Position numbers and translations under genes: made by a program
Notes under the pieces: generated by a model
The model's database searches: none
Told to the model about the DNA's origin: nothing
Seen by the model: the letters and a program-made list of their open reading frames with translations, nothing else
From: Scytolyngbya sp. HA4215-MV1
GTDB taxonomy: Bacteria > Cyanobacteriota > Cyanobacteriia > Leptolyngbyales > Leptolyngbyaceae
Direction of reading: 5' to 3'
NCBI GenBank assembly: GCA_019359045.1
Contig: JAHHIA010000009.1
Span: forward strand, 230,685 to 294,684
DNA: 64,000 bases
Shown here: positions 1 through 9,262 of the stretch, in pieces
How positions within the stretch are numbered: position 1 is the first letter of the stretch
How the letters are laid out: every line of letters begins with the position of its first letter

Positions 1-443
1 ATGCCGAGGGCATACCCCACTTCTTGAGCACAACCGATATCCTGCAAAGTATCAAACGATTCCGAGTGGGTAATGAAGCTAATGGCTCGCCAGATAGAGC
101 CTTCGGTATCTTGCCAGTAATCTTGTTGGTGCTGGGTCAGGCAGACACGGGGCGATTCCCAACGACGATCAGGGGGAGCAAATTGCAGGCGTTGATGCAC
201 ATGCTCGGTCAAGGTTCGCATGTTTTGCATGACTAGATGTGGCTGGCGAAAGACCTGGGTGTTGATGCGTTGCAACACGAAGCAGCTATCTGTGGGATCT
301 GCCAGATCAACCAGGAACGTATCGTTAATATTGCCATTGCCAAAAGCACGGATGCCTGTCACTTGAGAGCGATGAGCAAACTGTTGAGCGATCGTCCGCA
401 ATGTTGCAGTGGGATCGCTGACCGGAAGTAGGGTATTGGTCAT
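1..443 (-). CDS. Aminoglycoside-phosphotransferase-fold small-molecule kinase, N-terminal part (runs off left edge)
   Basis: The reverse complement is open from an ATG at 443 to the window edge, giving 147 residues of an N-terminal domain. It begins MTNTLLPVSDPTATL and carries a P-loop-like GNGNINDTFLV strand-turn followed by FVLQRIN, which is how cyanobacterial members of the APH/N-acetylhexosamine-kinase-like family begin; the lysine-type ATP anchor of the family appears replaced by the Q-R-I-N segment typical of this subgroup. The catalytic loop and the 3' end lie outside the window, so the substrate cannot be stated. A short GGAA precedes the start. Family assignment is fairly good; any specific substrate (sugar, choline, homoserine) would be a guess. 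Confidence 0.7.
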   Translation of the reverse strand, partial: MTNTLLPVSDPTATLRTIAQQFAHRSQVTGIRAFGNGNINDTFLVDLADPTDSCFVLQRINTQVFRQPHLVMQNMRTLTEHVHQRLQFAPPDRRWESPRVCLTQHQQDYWQDTEGSIWRAISFITHSESFDTLQDIGCAQEVGYALG

Positions 444-754
444 TTCCACACACCATCTAATTTCACAAATTTTCTCAGTCGGAATTGAGGGTCATTATCC
501 ACCGACTGATGGCGCATCGCATCCGTTACAAGGTCTCGTTTGTTGCAGTTTCAATGCAATTCCTTTCCTTACTACGAGTGCAGTCGCCAGTATCCGGGAT
601 GCTTGTGTTACCCTGATAGCATCAAGATCCTGTCTGAATGGTGAAGAAACTTTCTGAAAGAACTTTTCTCCAGGAATTGCTTTTCTTTCAAGCGATCGGG
701 GATTTCGAGATAAACTTATCAATTTAGTTCACATTGACTCATTGGGAGGAACCG
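444..754. other. Intergenic region between the kinase and the IF-3-like gene
   Basis: This 311-base gap separates divergent genes and must hold both promoters. I see no convincing longer gene in it; the short open frames on both strands lack ribosome sites and family features. A small CTTTC-T-GAAAG palindrome lies near 650-660, and a GGGAGGA ribosome-binding sequence at 744-750 belongs to the downstream gene. Confidence 0.5.
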
Positions 755-1246
755 ATTATCGCAGCTCAAAAACAACTCATCAATCGTCAAATCAGGTCAG
801 CACAAGTCTTGCTGATTGACCACGAAAATACAAATCGGGGACTAACCGATACGTCTGAAGCACTCAGACTGGCAGAGAGTATTGGTTTAGATCTGGTTGT
901 GGTTGGAGAAGGAAAGGAAACGCCTGTTGCCAAAATCGTGGATTATGGCAAACTTCAATACCAACAAAAGAAGCGCCAGAAACAAAGCTCCAGACCCACG
1001 GTTAAAGAAGTTAAGCTCCGCCCCAATATCGGCGCGGCTGATTACCAACTGCGCATCGATCGCGCGATCGAGTGGTTGGGGAAAGGAGATTCGGTCAAAT
1101 TTCTGATTCGGTTAAGAGGTCGAGAACACCAGCATCGGGATCTGGCTGTCGAACTGTTAGATCGCGTTGCGAATGATCTCAGTCAGGCAGGGAAGGTGCA
1201 ATCGCTGGATAAGCGATCGCTGATTGTTCAACTCACACCTTCGTAA
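755..1246 (+). CDS. infC: Translation initiation factor IF-3, diverged paralogue with AUU/AUC start
   Basis: The 163-residue product shows the IF-3 layout: an N-terminal domain with INRQIRSAQVLLIDHEN, the linker region with DYGK, and a C-terminal domain with VKEVKLRP and RGREHQH. IF-3 binds the 30S subunit and polices start-codon choice. No ATG exists near the 5' end. A strong GGGAGGA at 744-750 sits 4-7 nt before in-frame ATT (755) and ATC (758), so one of these is probably the start; this mirrors the AUU start by which infC autoregulates in E. coli. The upstream TTG at 734 has no ribosome site. Several positions conserved in ordinary IF-3 differ (the usual P-V-C-R-I-M-D reads P-V-A-K-I-V-D), so this is probably a second, diverged copy rather than the housekeeping one. 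A terminator follows at 1369. Confidence 0.88.
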   Translation: MIAAQKQLINRQIRSAQVLLIDHENTNRGLTDTSEALRLAESIGLDLVVVGEGKETPVAKIVDYGKLQYQQKKRQKQSSRPTVKEVKLRPNIGAADYQLRIDRAIEWLGKGDSVKFLIRLRGREHQHRDLAVELLDRVANDLSQAGKVQSLDKRSLIVQLTPS

Positions 1247-1368
1247 TCCAATCCAGTTCCAATGTTCTATCAGGAAAATTTTGTTGGTCGGAGACTCTCA
1301 AAATTAAACCCCTCATTCAATTTGTCGTGTTTGACGACTTGTCAAATTTAATTTGACCTGTTACTAGG

Positions 1369-1415
1369 AGGATGTCTAAACGGTGCAATCGTCTCCCCGC
1401 TTAGACATCCTTTTT
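1369..1415 (+). terminator. Rho-independent terminator after the IF-3-like gene
   Basis: A perfect 11-bp stem (AGGATGTCTAA at 1369-1379 with TTAGACATCCT at 1401-1411) encloses a 21-nt loop and runs directly into a T tract. It lies 122 bases after the IF-3 stop and just before recJ, so it should separate the two transcripts. The apparent TTG start of recJ at 1414 falls inside it. Confidence 0.85.
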
Positions 1416-1434
1416 GACGTTTTGGGCTGCCTGC

Positions 1435-3912
1435 ATGTCTCAATTGCTCCCTCAATGGCAAGTGCGATCGTCGGTTCAGCCACCCGATTGGCTGGTTGCG
1501 GCAATTCATCAACACTCGCCAGACCTAGTTGGGCTATATGCTGCCCAACTGTTGTGGCAGCGCGGAATTTGTGCCCCTGACCAAATTGCAGGTTTTCTTG
1601 ATCCCCAATACTACCAGCCAGCCAGCCCATTTGAGTTTGGGCAAGAGATGGACTGGGCGATCGATCGCTTGCAACGAGCACAGGTAAACCAGGAAATCAT
1701 CGCGATTTGGGGGGATTTTGATGCGGATGGGGTCACTGCCACGGCTGTTTTGTGGGATGGGTTAGGACAATTTTTCACCCCAAATCAACAGCTTTTCTAC
1801 TACATCCCCAATCGTATTACCGAATCCCACGGCTTATCGATCACTGGATTACACCGTCTGAAACAACAGGGTTGTTCGCTCATTGTGACCTGCGATACGG
1901 GCAGCAGCAATTGGGCAGAAATTCAACTGGCAAGCCGCCTGGGCATGGATGTGATTGTGACCGATCACCATACTTTACCGGACGATCGCCCCCCCGTGGT
2001 TGCTATTCTCAATCCCCGCTATTTGCCAGCCACACATCCCCTAGCTACCCTATCAGGCGTTGCCGTTGCCTATAAGCTCATAGAAGCCTTGTACCAGGCT
2101 GCACCGACTCCTCCCACGAAACCACTGGAACACCTCCTCGATCTGGTTGCCATTGGGCTAATTGCTGATTTGGTAGAGTTGCGAGGCGATTGTCGCTATT
2201 TGGCACAACGAGGCATCGATCGCTTGCAGCAACAGTTATCCCCAGACCGACAAACTCGTCCTGGTATCGCTCGTCTACTGGAGTTGTGCAAACGCAGTGG
2301 CGATCGTCCTACCGATATCTCCTTTGGCTTGGGACCCCGCATCAATGCAGTCAGCCGTATTCAGGGCGATGCTCATTTTTGCGTTGAGCTACTGACTAGT
2401 CAGGATGCAGCGCGCTGTCGAGAATTGGCAGAAGCCACGGAACTGGCAAACACTCGTCGCAAAGCTCTGCAACGGAATGTGTACCAGCAAGCTGTCGCTA
2501 AACTAGCACAATTGGATCTCTCTACGACTCGTGTCATTGTGCTGGTCGATGCCCAATGGGCAGTCGGTGTGTTGGGTTTGGTCGCAGGGCAGATCGCTCA
2601 AGAATATGGCTGTCCAACAATTTTGTTGAGTACGGAGGGAGGAGAGGAGATACAAGGAGTCAGAGAACCTGCAGAAACATTGGGAGAGCAGACAGGTGAA
2701 GCAAGAGATGGGGAGAATGCGGCAGATGGGGGAATCCAATCCAAAATTCAAAATCCAAAATTTCCTGTTCTGGCACGAGGATCAGCGCGATCGGTGAACC
2801 AGATTGACCTTTACCAACTGGTGCAGGAGCAGGCACATTTATTGCATCGATTTGGTGGACATCCGTTTGCGGCAGGGTTGAGTTTGCCTGTTGAGAATAT
2901 TGCTTTGTTTACAGAAGCAGTGAATCAAAAACTGCGACGGTTGACAGAGGGCGAGCGGGTATCGTCGGTGCAGGCAGATTTGGTGGTCACAGTTTCGGAG
3001 TTAGGCAAGCGATTGTTTCAGGAATTGAAGCTGCTAGAACCTTGTGGAATGGGCAATCCAGTACCCAGGTTGTTGGTTCAAAACGGTTGGTTTGAGCGAG
3101 TCTGGAACCGCAATATCGAAGATTGGAAGGGTGGTAAGCAGCGCTATATTCAGACAGAGTTTGTATTACGGGATGATTCTGACTCGGCAGGGTTTGCGGG
3201 GGTTTGGTGGGGACATTACAAGGATGAGATTCCTGTCGATCGTTGTGATGTGATCGTCGAGTTAGACAGTAACTCCTACAAAAAACGCTATGAGGTACGG
3301 CTCATTGCAGTCCGGACCGCAGCGGCGATGCAGTCGGTGCAATCCGCCGCAACACTCGATTGGTTGATCGATTTGCGCCCCGAAAAGGCGATTGCAACCC
3401 AGACAGTTGAATCCTCCCACGCTACTCGCCCCTCTCCCCCCCCGGAAGCGCTGGTTCTGCAACAATGCCCAACCAGTTGGAGCGAATTGCAAATCTGGTT
3501 TCGTCGTGCCGTCCAGGAGCAGCGATCGTTGGCGATCGCCTACCCCGCCCCAGTCAGCCGTTCTCCGATCTCAATCTGGCAACAACTCGCCGGGATTGCC
3601 AAGTACCTCAGCCGCACAGGCAACACTGCCACCCGTTCACAACTCTACGACAAGTTGGGAATTGGCGATCGTCCGCTGCAACTGGGCTTTTATGCGCTGA
3701 GACTGGCAGGCTTTGCTGTGACTTATGAAGGGCAGGCGTTTCACCTCACTTGGCAACCTGATCCCTCAATACTAGCCACTGATCTCACATTGACCGAGGC
3801 GATCGAGCAATTTTTGACCGCAATTCGAGAAGAACACTTTCGACGACAATATTTTTACCAAATGCCTTTGGCAACCATGCAGGCATTGGCAAGGCAAACG
3901 GTGACACAATAG
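1435..3912 (+). CDS. recJ: Single-stranded-DNA-specific exonuclease RecJ
   Basis: RecJ is the 5'-3' single-strand exonuclease of recombination and mismatch repair. The 825-residue product has the DHH-family metal site: DFDADGVTATA near residue 93, CDTGSSN, and V-T-D-H-H near residue 175, followed by FGLGPRINAVSRI and the DHHA1-type motif GGHPFAAG near residue 473. A long C-terminal region follows, as in cyanobacterial RecJ. The ATG at 1435 is preferred to the in-frame TTG at 1414, which is inside the terminator stem. Residues ~400-445, between the DHH and DHHA1 domains, are a low-complexity insert unlike any RecJ domain (separate entry). The frame stays open throughout, so the gene is probably functional. 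Confidence 0.95.
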   Translation: MSQLLPQWQVRSSVQPPDWLVAAIHQHSPDLVGLYAAQLLWQRGICAPDQIAGFLDPQYYQPASPFEFGQEMDWAIDRLQRAQVNQEIIAIWGDFDADGVTATAVLWDGLGQFFTPNQQLFYYIPNRITESHGLSITGLHRLKQQGCSLIVTCDTGSSNWAEIQLASRLGMDVIVTDHHTLPDDRPPVVAILNPRYLPATHPLATLSGVAVAYKLIEALYQAAPTPPTKPLEHLLDLVAIGLIADLVELRGDCRYLAQRGIDRLQQQLSPDRQTRPGIARLLELCKRSGDRPTDISFGLGPRINAVSRIQGDAHFCVELLTSQDAARCRELAEATELANTRRKALQRNVYQQAVAKLAQLDLSTTRVIVLVDAQWAVGVLGLVAGQIAQEYGCPTILLSTEGGEEIQGVREPAETLGEQTGEARDGENAADGGIQSKIQNPKFPVLARGSARSVNQIDLYQLVQEQAHLLHRFGGHPFAAGLSLPVENIALFTEAVNQKLRRLTEGERVSSVQADLVVTVSELGKRLFQELKLLEPCGMGNPVPRLLVQNGWFERVWNRNIEDWKGGKQRYIQTEFVLRDDSDSAGFAGVWWGHYKDEIPVDRCDVIVELDSNSYKKRYEVRLIAVRTAAAMQSVQSAATLDWLIDLRPEKAIATQTVESSHATRPSPPPEALVLQQCPTSWSELQIWFRRAVQEQRSLAIAYPAPVSRSPISIWQQLAGIAKYLSRTGNTATRSQLYDKLGIGDRPLQLGFYALRLAGFAVTYEGQAFHLTWQPDPSILATDLTLTEAIEQFLTAIREEHFRRQYFYQMPLATMQALARQTVTQ
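2632..2771 (+). repeat. Spacer-like in-frame insertion inside recJ
   Basis: The DNA changes from ordinary codons to purine-rich GGGAGGAGAGGAGA-like sequence and then to AATCCAAAA/TTCAAAATCC repeats near 2730-2765. This AATCCAAAAT type of repeat is common in cyanobacterial intergenic DNA. It encodes a Gly/Glu/Gln-rich stretch lying between the conserved ILLS and ARGSARS segments of RecJ, and keeps the frame. A similar block occurs in lnt. Confidence 0.65.
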
Positions 3913-3955
3913 AGCGAATGTTCAATCCTCTCTCGTTGGCTGGTGGGTGTCTCTG

Positions 3956-4900
3956 ATGTCGAGTGAAAAACGACGATGGTTTCAGTTAGCTCTGCAATTA
4001 CGTGGCTCGGTGGTGCTCAGTGTGTTACCCCGATCGCTCTTTTGCGGAGCCTTTGGGCTACTGATTTCACTCCTTCATGCTTATGGCGCACCTGTCAATC
4101 TGCCATTTCTGGCAAGTTTGATTCCTAATATTGTGTTGGGCTTGTTACTGGTGTTCCGCACCAACACTGCCTACGATCGCTATTGGGAAGGGCGCAAGTT
4201 TTGGGGATCGATCGTCAATACCGTGCGCAATCTGGCACGACAAATTTGGATCGCAGTGGAAGAAAAACAACCCGACGATCGCACCACTAAAATCAAAGCC
4301 CTGCGTCTATTAGTCGCATTCGCCGTTGCCACTAAACTCCATCTCCGCCAAGAACCGCTCGACGAAGAGCTGCGAGTTTTGCTTCCTTCCGACCAGCACT
4401 ACATCACCCTCAAAGACATGAACCATCCGCCGCTAGAAGTTGCCTTCTGGTTAGGCGATTATTTTCAACGTCAACATCAACGCCAGTGTCTCAACACTTA
4501 TCAACTGGCAGCTTTGCATAAATTGCTGGATCTTTTGGTCGATTGTTTGGGGGGTTGTGAGCGCATCCTTCGCACCCCTATGCCACTTGCCTATGCCATT
4601 CACCTGAAGCAATTATTGTTGCTCTATTGTTTGTCGTTGCCGTTTCAGATGGTGGGTAATTTGGGCTGGTGGACGGCACTGATCGTGGTGCTGATTAGCT
4701 TTACCCTGTTTGGCATTGAAGAAATTGGGGTAGAAATTGAAAATCCATTTGGGCATGATCCCAACGATTTGCCTCTGGATACGATTTGCGCCACCATGCT
4801 CCGCAATATCGAAGACTTGATTACCCTCGCCCCTAGCCAACGATCGTGGCTTGATACCCCAGGCAAAGTCACCGATGCAACCATAGAAATTGACTTTTAA
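3956..4900 (+). CDS. Bestrophin-family membrane channel (UPF0187/YneE-type)
   Basis: The 314-residue protein carries bestrophin-family features: an N-terminal hydrophobic pair around residues 20-75, the conserved RTNTAYDRYWEGRKFWG segment, and a C-terminal membrane pair followed by GIEEIGVEIENPFGHDPNDLPLD, which is close to the family's acidic signature. Bacterial and cyanobacterial bestrophins are anion (or cation) channels; in cyanobacteria some have been linked to thylakoid bicarbonate supply, but nothing here shows which role applies. The ATG at 3956 is chosen over GTG at 3947 because GGTGGG (3942-3947) is then correctly spaced. Confidence 0.85.
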   Translation: MSSEKRRWFQLALQLRGSVVLSVLPRSLFCGAFGLLISLLHAYGAPVNLPFLASLIPNIVLGLLLVFRTNTAYDRYWEGRKFWGSIVNTVRNLARQIWIAVEEKQPDDRTTKIKALRLLVAFAVATKLHLRQEPLDEELRVLLPSDQHYITLKDMNHPPLEVAFWLGDYFQRQHQRQCLNTYQLAALHKLLDLLVDCLGGCERILRTPMPLAYAIHLKQLLLLYCLSLPFQMVGNLGWWTALIVVLISFTLFGIEEIGVEIENPFGHDPNDLPLDTICATMLRNIEDLITLAPSQRSWLDTPGKVTDATIEIDF

Positions 4901-5089
4901 GCAACTGACCAGGGCAATTTCTTATGCCATTCGTCACCAGTTTGATGCTTTAGACAGATGAACAAAATACTTGATAGTGGAACGCTTAGAGGCATCCCAA
5001 CACTTGTAAGTTTGCAACTTGATACAATGCAACGCTGCTTACAGGAGGTGTTGTTTGCGATCTCATCTATTTAAATCAGGAGAAAATTT

Positions 5090-5461
5090 ATGATTCAGCG
5101 TGGTTCTAAAGTTCGTATTTTGCGAAAAGAATCTTACTGGTACAAAGATGTAGGAACGGTAGCATCCCTAGACCAGAGTGGCATTAAATACCCGGTGATC
5201 GTGCGCTTTGAGCGGCTGAACTATGCAGGGGTGAACACGAATAATTTTGCAACGGCAGAACTGGAGGAGGTCGCTGGACCGACTGCAAAAGGTAAAACCA
5301 CACCGACTGCTTCAGGCGGCAAGCAAACCCCCCTCGAACCCTCAGTGCGTAAAACAGGCGGGTCGCCCTCCACAATGGCAAAAACTACCGCGGAAGGTGA
5401 TACCCCAGGAGGCAATCCCGAGGTAGAGGGGGATCCGAATCAGGGGACTGAAGCGCGTTAG
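5090..5461 (+). CDS. psaE: Photosystem I subunit IV PsaE, with long C-terminal tail
   Basis: PsaE is the small SH3-fold subunit on the stromal/cytoplasmic face of photosystem I that helps dock ferredoxin. Residues 1-62 match well ([14 protein letters not shown] start, [25 protein letters not shown] core, GVNTNNFA). Two things are odd. The loop between the NYAG and VNTNNF segments is shorter than in common forms. The protein runs to 123 residues against about 70-75, the extra ~58 being a Gly/Pro/Thr/Lys-rich tail that looks disordered. AGGAG lies 8 nt before the ATG. Two hairpins follow the stop, so the gene is probably monocistronic. Confidence 0.93.
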   Translation: MIQRGSKVRILRKESYWYKDVGTVASLDQSGIKYPVIVRFERLNYAGVNTNNFATAELEEVAGPTAKGKTTPTASGGKQTPLEPSVRKTGGSPSTMAKTTAEGDTPGGNPEVEGDPNQGTEAR

Positions 5462-5476
5462 TGGTCTGTCAAGACT

Positions 5477-5549
5477 GTTTTGAGGGGGTGAAAACCCTCA
5501 AAACATCTCAAAAATGGTTTTTGTAGATTTGAGTGACTCCTCAAATCTA
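5477..5549 (+). terminator. Tandem hairpins downstream of psaE
   Basis: Two perfect 10-bp stems follow the psaE stop: GTTTTGAGGG/CCCTCAAAAC (5477-5486, 5495-5504) and TAGATTTGAG/CTCAAATCTA (5524-5533, 5540-5549), with a short T-rich stretch between. Together they probably end and stabilise the psaE mRNA. Confidence 0.7.
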
Positions 5550-5621
5550 TCCTGATGGACTACTAGGTTGTGTGATGGACTGGCTGGACTGACGATCGCC
5601 TGAATCTCGCAAATGCCTGAA

Positions 5622-5667
5622 CAAAAAGGGATTGAGGGCACGCTATTCGATCGTACCCTCAATCCCT
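5622..5667 (-). terminator. Rho-independent terminator of the minus-strand gene at 5690
   Basis: A 12-bp inverted repeat (AGGGATTGAGGG 5627-5638, CCCTCAATCCCT 5656-5667) reads on the minus strand as a stem followed by TTTTT, 23 bases after the stop of the 108-residue gene. Confidence 0.8.
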
Positions 5668-5689
5668 CTTCAGGTTCATTCGCTGTAAT

Positions 5690-6016
5690 CTAAGCGTCTG
5701 CGGCTGTCTCTGCCCCAGCTTCCTCAGCCGAGGTTTCCTCAGCCGCTTCAGCCGCGACAGATTCCTCAGCCTCTCCTTCGGTGCTGGCTTCCGGTTCGGG
5801 CGCTTCTACCTTGGGTTGGGGTTTAGGTCCTCGCATCAGGGCAAGAGGAACTGCGGGCACTTTCTCTTCACGATCGTCCTTTCCTTTGCCCCGACCTGAT
5901 TTGCGACCTTTACCACTGCGTTCTGGGCGATCGTTCTTCCGTTCTTGGCGATTCTCTTGTTCGACTTCACTACTGCGCTCGACGCGCTCAGATTTTTTAA
6001 TGGGTCGCTCAACCAT
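5690..6016 (-). CDS. Small low-complexity charged protein
   Basis: The 108-residue product has a basic Arg/Lys/Glu-rich first half, a short hydrophobic link PAVPLALMRGPKP near residue 57, and an acidic Ala/Glu C-terminal third. It has no membrane segment, signal or catalytic motif. The central L-M-R-G-P-K-P element reminds me of small conserved cyanobacterial proteins of unknown role, but I cannot name a family. A terminator directly downstream supports it as a real transcription unit. It may be disordered and nucleic-acid binding, which is inference from composition only. Confidence 0.6.
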   Translation of the reverse strand: MVERPIKKSERVERSSEVEQENRQERKNDRPERSGKGRKSGRGKGKDDREEKVPAVPLALMRGPKPQPKVEAPEPEASTEGEAEESVAAEAAEETSAEEAGAETAADA

Positions 6017-6181
6017 GTCTTCATCTTCCTTAATGCCTTGCCAATCCTACCCTAGAAAGATGGCAGTCGTGTTCTAAATGGTCGTTCAATCTGTGAACCT
6101 CGCAGCATCCTGATTAAAAAGTAAAAGCTCTGGAGCTTCGGAAATCCCAGAGCTTGAGACAGTTCAGTTACGATCGTCCAG

Positions 6182-7516
6182 TTACTTCCGCAACTTTAAA
6201 ATATCGACCACGACTGCCAGACTTTCTTCATACAGCACATCATGTCCCCAGCGTTGCAGTTGTTGACTGAGTAGGAATTCTGCTTTTTGGTCAGAAAGGG
6301 CGCTCACTTGCTCAGTGCGACATGCCTGCGCGCTTCCCCCCGCTTCCATACGCATACACCCAGTAGACTCTGAACAGAGAATCGTGCAGCAATCTGCCTG
6401 GAGATTGGTTGAGGTGACTCGAATCCCGACCAAGTCGCCCAAAATCTCTCCCCAATCGGCAGTCGGGATGGCTGCCAATTCGGCTTCAATTTCGCGTTGG
6501 TTGGGACTTTTGAACTTCACATGCTTGAGGTCATAGTCACCTCCGGTTTCGATGTATTCGATCGGCTGCCAATTTAATCGACTGGCAATCCATCCCAAAT
6601 ACATCAGCGCCTGGGCCGCATTGCCTTTTTCGTAGTCAATGGCGATGCGATCGACCTCACACAATGCAGCTCGCCGTTCCGGCGGATCAAATGCCGCTGC
6701 CATGAGTTCTTGCCAAGGTGACAAGCGATGCCAATTGAGATCGGCAATATAAGATTCGTCATCAATCAAGCTATGGATCTTGATAAATTCTGATTCGGGA
6801 TCGCTAAAGTAGCAAGAGTCAAGAATTAAACAGTGACAAAATTCAGCCAGCGTTTTGAAGAGTTCTTGCTCTGGGTTGGGGGTCGCTTTCCACCAAACAA
6901 ACCGGGGTAAATCGGGGATCATCAAAGAAGTGACCAATTCCCCCACCCGGTTGAGAGCAGCTTTGGTGCCTCGCAAGGTAATATATTCGCAGCAAATCAA
7001 GTTGCCACTATCTCCACTTTTCTGCACAGGGCAGTAAGCTGAGACCTGAGCGGTGACCCCTTCATCTTTACCGAGCGTGGGACAGAGGGTAATGATGCGG
7101 CAAGGGTTTTGTACCGCGATCGCATCGCTCATACTAAATCCCCGCAGATTGGGGTTAGAGATTTGGGTGCGTTCTAGAGGTTGTTTAGCAAATTCAGATC
7201 GCAACCGTTCTAGAGTAATGGGATCAACGCGCCCTGTGGTAATCAGTCCGTAAGCCTTTTGTGCCGCTTGTACAGCCCCCTTCGTCAGAGGTCCATGAAT
7301 CCCATCGATCGGACCATCATAAAAGCCCAACGCCGCTAGCAATTGCTGGAATTCTTCTGGCTCGTAGACCACCATGCTAAACGTAGAAGCACGTTTGGCA
7401 ACCGGAGTAGCGCGATCGCCACTCTGGCTGTACCAGATGCTATTGAGTTCTGCCTCAATCTCGTCCAGAGAGATGTCTTTCGGTCTCTGTAGTGCAACAA
7501 GGGGGGTAGTCGTCAT
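6182..7516 (-). CDS. opcA: Glucose-6-phosphate dehydrogenase assembly/redox effector OpcA
   Basis: OpcA binds G6PDH and modulates its activity and redox state in cyanobacteria. The 444-residue product has the family's C-terminal domain (LDSCYFSDP, LNWHRLSPWQELMAA, FDPPERR) and, near residues 55-110, a peptidoglycan-binding-like repeat with GFYDGPIDGIHGPLTKGA, which cyanobacterial OpcA proteins usually carry. It lies 113 bases after zwf on the same strand, completing fbp-tal-zwf-opcA. The start at 7516 has a consistent ATG. Confidence 0.93.
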   Translation of the reverse strand: MTTTPLVALQRPKDISLDEIEAELNSIWYSQSGDRATPVAKRASTFSMVVYEPEEFQQLLAALGFYDGPIDGIHGPLTKGAVQAAQKAYGLITTGRVDPITLERLRSEFAKQPLERTQISNPNLRGFSMSDAIAVQNPCRIITLCPTLGKDEGVTAQVSAYCPVQKSGDSGNLICCEYITLRGTKAALNRVGELVTSLMIPDLPRFVWWKATPNPEQELFKTLAEFCHCLILDSCYFSDPESEFIKIHSLIDDESYIADLNWHRLSPWQELMAAAFDPPERRAALCEVDRIAIDYEKGNAAQALMYLGWIASRLNWQPIEYIETGGDYDLKHVKFKSPNQREIEAELAAIPTADWGEILGDLVGIRVTSTNLQADCCTILCSESTGCMRMEAGGSAQACRTEQVSALSDQKAEFLLSQQLQRWGHDVLYEESLAVVVDILKLRK

Positions 7517-7629
7517 AGTCTGTGGGTATGATTCGTAGGTGGTGTTCGGTTCAAGGTTTGAGTTTGCGGTGTTGAGTTTTGAGTAAATTTTGCTCAGAAC
7601 TCGTCACCCGTTCCTCATCGCATCTGAAT

Positions 7630-9159
7630 CTACAGCCTTCGCCAGTTACGGTTATCTCGATTCAGCAACAACTCGGATTCAACGGGTCCCCAGGTTCCTG
7701 CTTCGTAGAGTGAAATGGCTTCGGGTGCGGCAGGTGCATCCCAAACTTCCAACAGCGGTGTGAGAATTCGCCAGGAGGCTTCGACTTCATCACCCCGAGT
7801 GAATAGTGTCTGATCGCCCAACATACAGTCAATCAGCAGACGACTATAGGCGTCTGTATTCGCTTGACCAAAAGCAGTGGCATATCGGAAATCCATATCC
7901 ACCGATCGAGTTCTGAGAGACGTTCCCGGTGTTTTCACTTCAAATCGCATCGAAATCCCTTCATCGGGCTGAATGCGCAGTGCCAGAACGTTAGGGTTGG
8001 CTTGCTTAGCCGCTGACTGGAACATCAGAAACGGTACTTCCCGAAACTGGATCGCGATTTCTGACATTCGCTTGGGCATGCGCTTGCCAGTTCGCAAATA
8101 GAATGGCACGCCTTTCCAGCGCCAGTTGTCAATTTGTAGCTTCAAAGCCGCGTAAGTTGGGGTAGTGGAACCCGGCGCAGCCCCTTCTTCCGATCGGTAA
8201 GCGGGCACTTGTTTACCCTTCATCCAGCCAGCCGTATATTGTCCGCGAATTGCTGAAAAATCAAGATTTTCCAGGTCAGCTAAACGACTTGCCTGGAGTA
8301 TTTTTACTTTTTCATTGCGGATACTGTCTGCTTCCAAGGAGTTGGGAGGCTCCATTGCTGTCAGACAAAAGAGTTGCATTAAGTGGTTTTGCACCATGTC
8401 TCGTAATGCACCTGATGTCTCGTAATATCCGGCGCGTCCCTCTAAGCCCACCGTTTCAGCAACCGTGATCTGAACGTGATCAACAAACTGACGATTCCAC
8501 AACGGTTCAAAGATGGCATTAGCAAACCGGAAAACCATCAGGTTTTGCACGGTTTCTTTCCCCAGGTAGTGGTCAATCCGGTAGATTTGCTCTTCATTGC
8601 AAACCTGTCGCACCACTCGATTGAGGATCTGGGCGGAGCCAATATCCCGACCAAAGGGTTTTTCAATCACCAATCGCTGCTTGCGGGGGTCTTCGATCAT
8701 CTTGGCTGCCCCCAGTTGCTGCACCGCTTCACCAAAAAATTTGGGGGCAACAGAAAGATAAAAAACTCGATTGCCGCGTGTTCCTCGCTGCGTATCTAAT
8801 TCACTGAGAAAGATCTTAAGCTTTTGATAGCTTTCAGGATTATCGATGTCACCAGGGCAATAGTACAAGCCTCTGGCAAAATCATCCCAAATGGCAGGCG
8901 CACCAATCCCGCCACCAAACTCTTCGACGCCTTCGCGCATGTGTTCCCGGAAGAAGTCGTGGCTCCAATCTCGACGGGCGACTCCAACGATCGTCAATTC
9001 GGGCGGCAACCTTCGTTCGCGCTTCATCTGATAAATAGCCGGGACAAGCTTCCGTTGAGTCAGGTCACCGGAGGCACCAAAAATGACTAGAATTTGAGGT
9101 TCTGGAATGCGATCTTGTTGTAAGCCAACGCGCAGTGGGTTTTCAAGCAGAGTGACCAT
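7630..9159 (-). CDS. zwf: Glucose-6-phosphate 1-dehydrogenase
   Basis: This enzyme makes NADPH from glucose 6-phosphate and opens the oxidative pentose phosphate pathway, the main night-time source of reductant in cyanobacteria. The 509-residue protein shows [15 protein letters not shown] (nucleotide site), the substrate/catalytic motif RIDHYLGKE and [10 protein letters not shown]. The ATG at 9159 ([12 protein letters not shown]) is preferred over the in-frame TTG at 9189 because it matches where family members begin. It sits between tal and opcA on one strand. Confidence 0.96.
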   Translation of the reverse strand: MVTLLENPLRVGLQQDRIPEPQILVIFGASGDLTQRKLVPAIYQMKRERRLPPELTIVGVARRDWSHDFFREHMREGVEEFGGGIGAPAIWDDFARGLYYCPGDIDNPESYQKLKIFLSELDTQRGTRGNRVFYLSVAPKFFGEAVQQLGAAKMIEDPRKQRLVIEKPFGRDIGSAQILNRVVRQVCNEEQIYRIDHYLGKETVQNLMVFRFANAIFEPLWNRQFVDHVQITVAETVGLEGRAGYYETSGALRDMVQNHLMQLFCLTAMEPPNSLEADSIRNEKVKILQASRLADLENLDFSAIRGQYTAGWMKGKQVPAYRSEEGAAPGSTTPTYAALKLQIDNWRWKGVPFYLRTGKRMPKRMSEIAIQFREVPFLMFQSAAKQANPNVLALRIQPDEGISMRFEVKTPGTSLRTRSVDMDFRYATAFGQANTDAYSRLLIDCMLGDQTLFTRGDEVEASWRILTPLLEVWDAPAAPEAISLYEAGTWGPVESELLLNRDNRNWRRL

Positions 9160-9262
9160 AGGCAGTAGGGGAGAAGAGAGTGCGGGCAATAGGGCAGTAG
9201 ACTAGAAAGAGATTTTCGGGTAAAGCATGGCTGTGAAACAACGCTGCCTTACCCGCAACGGT

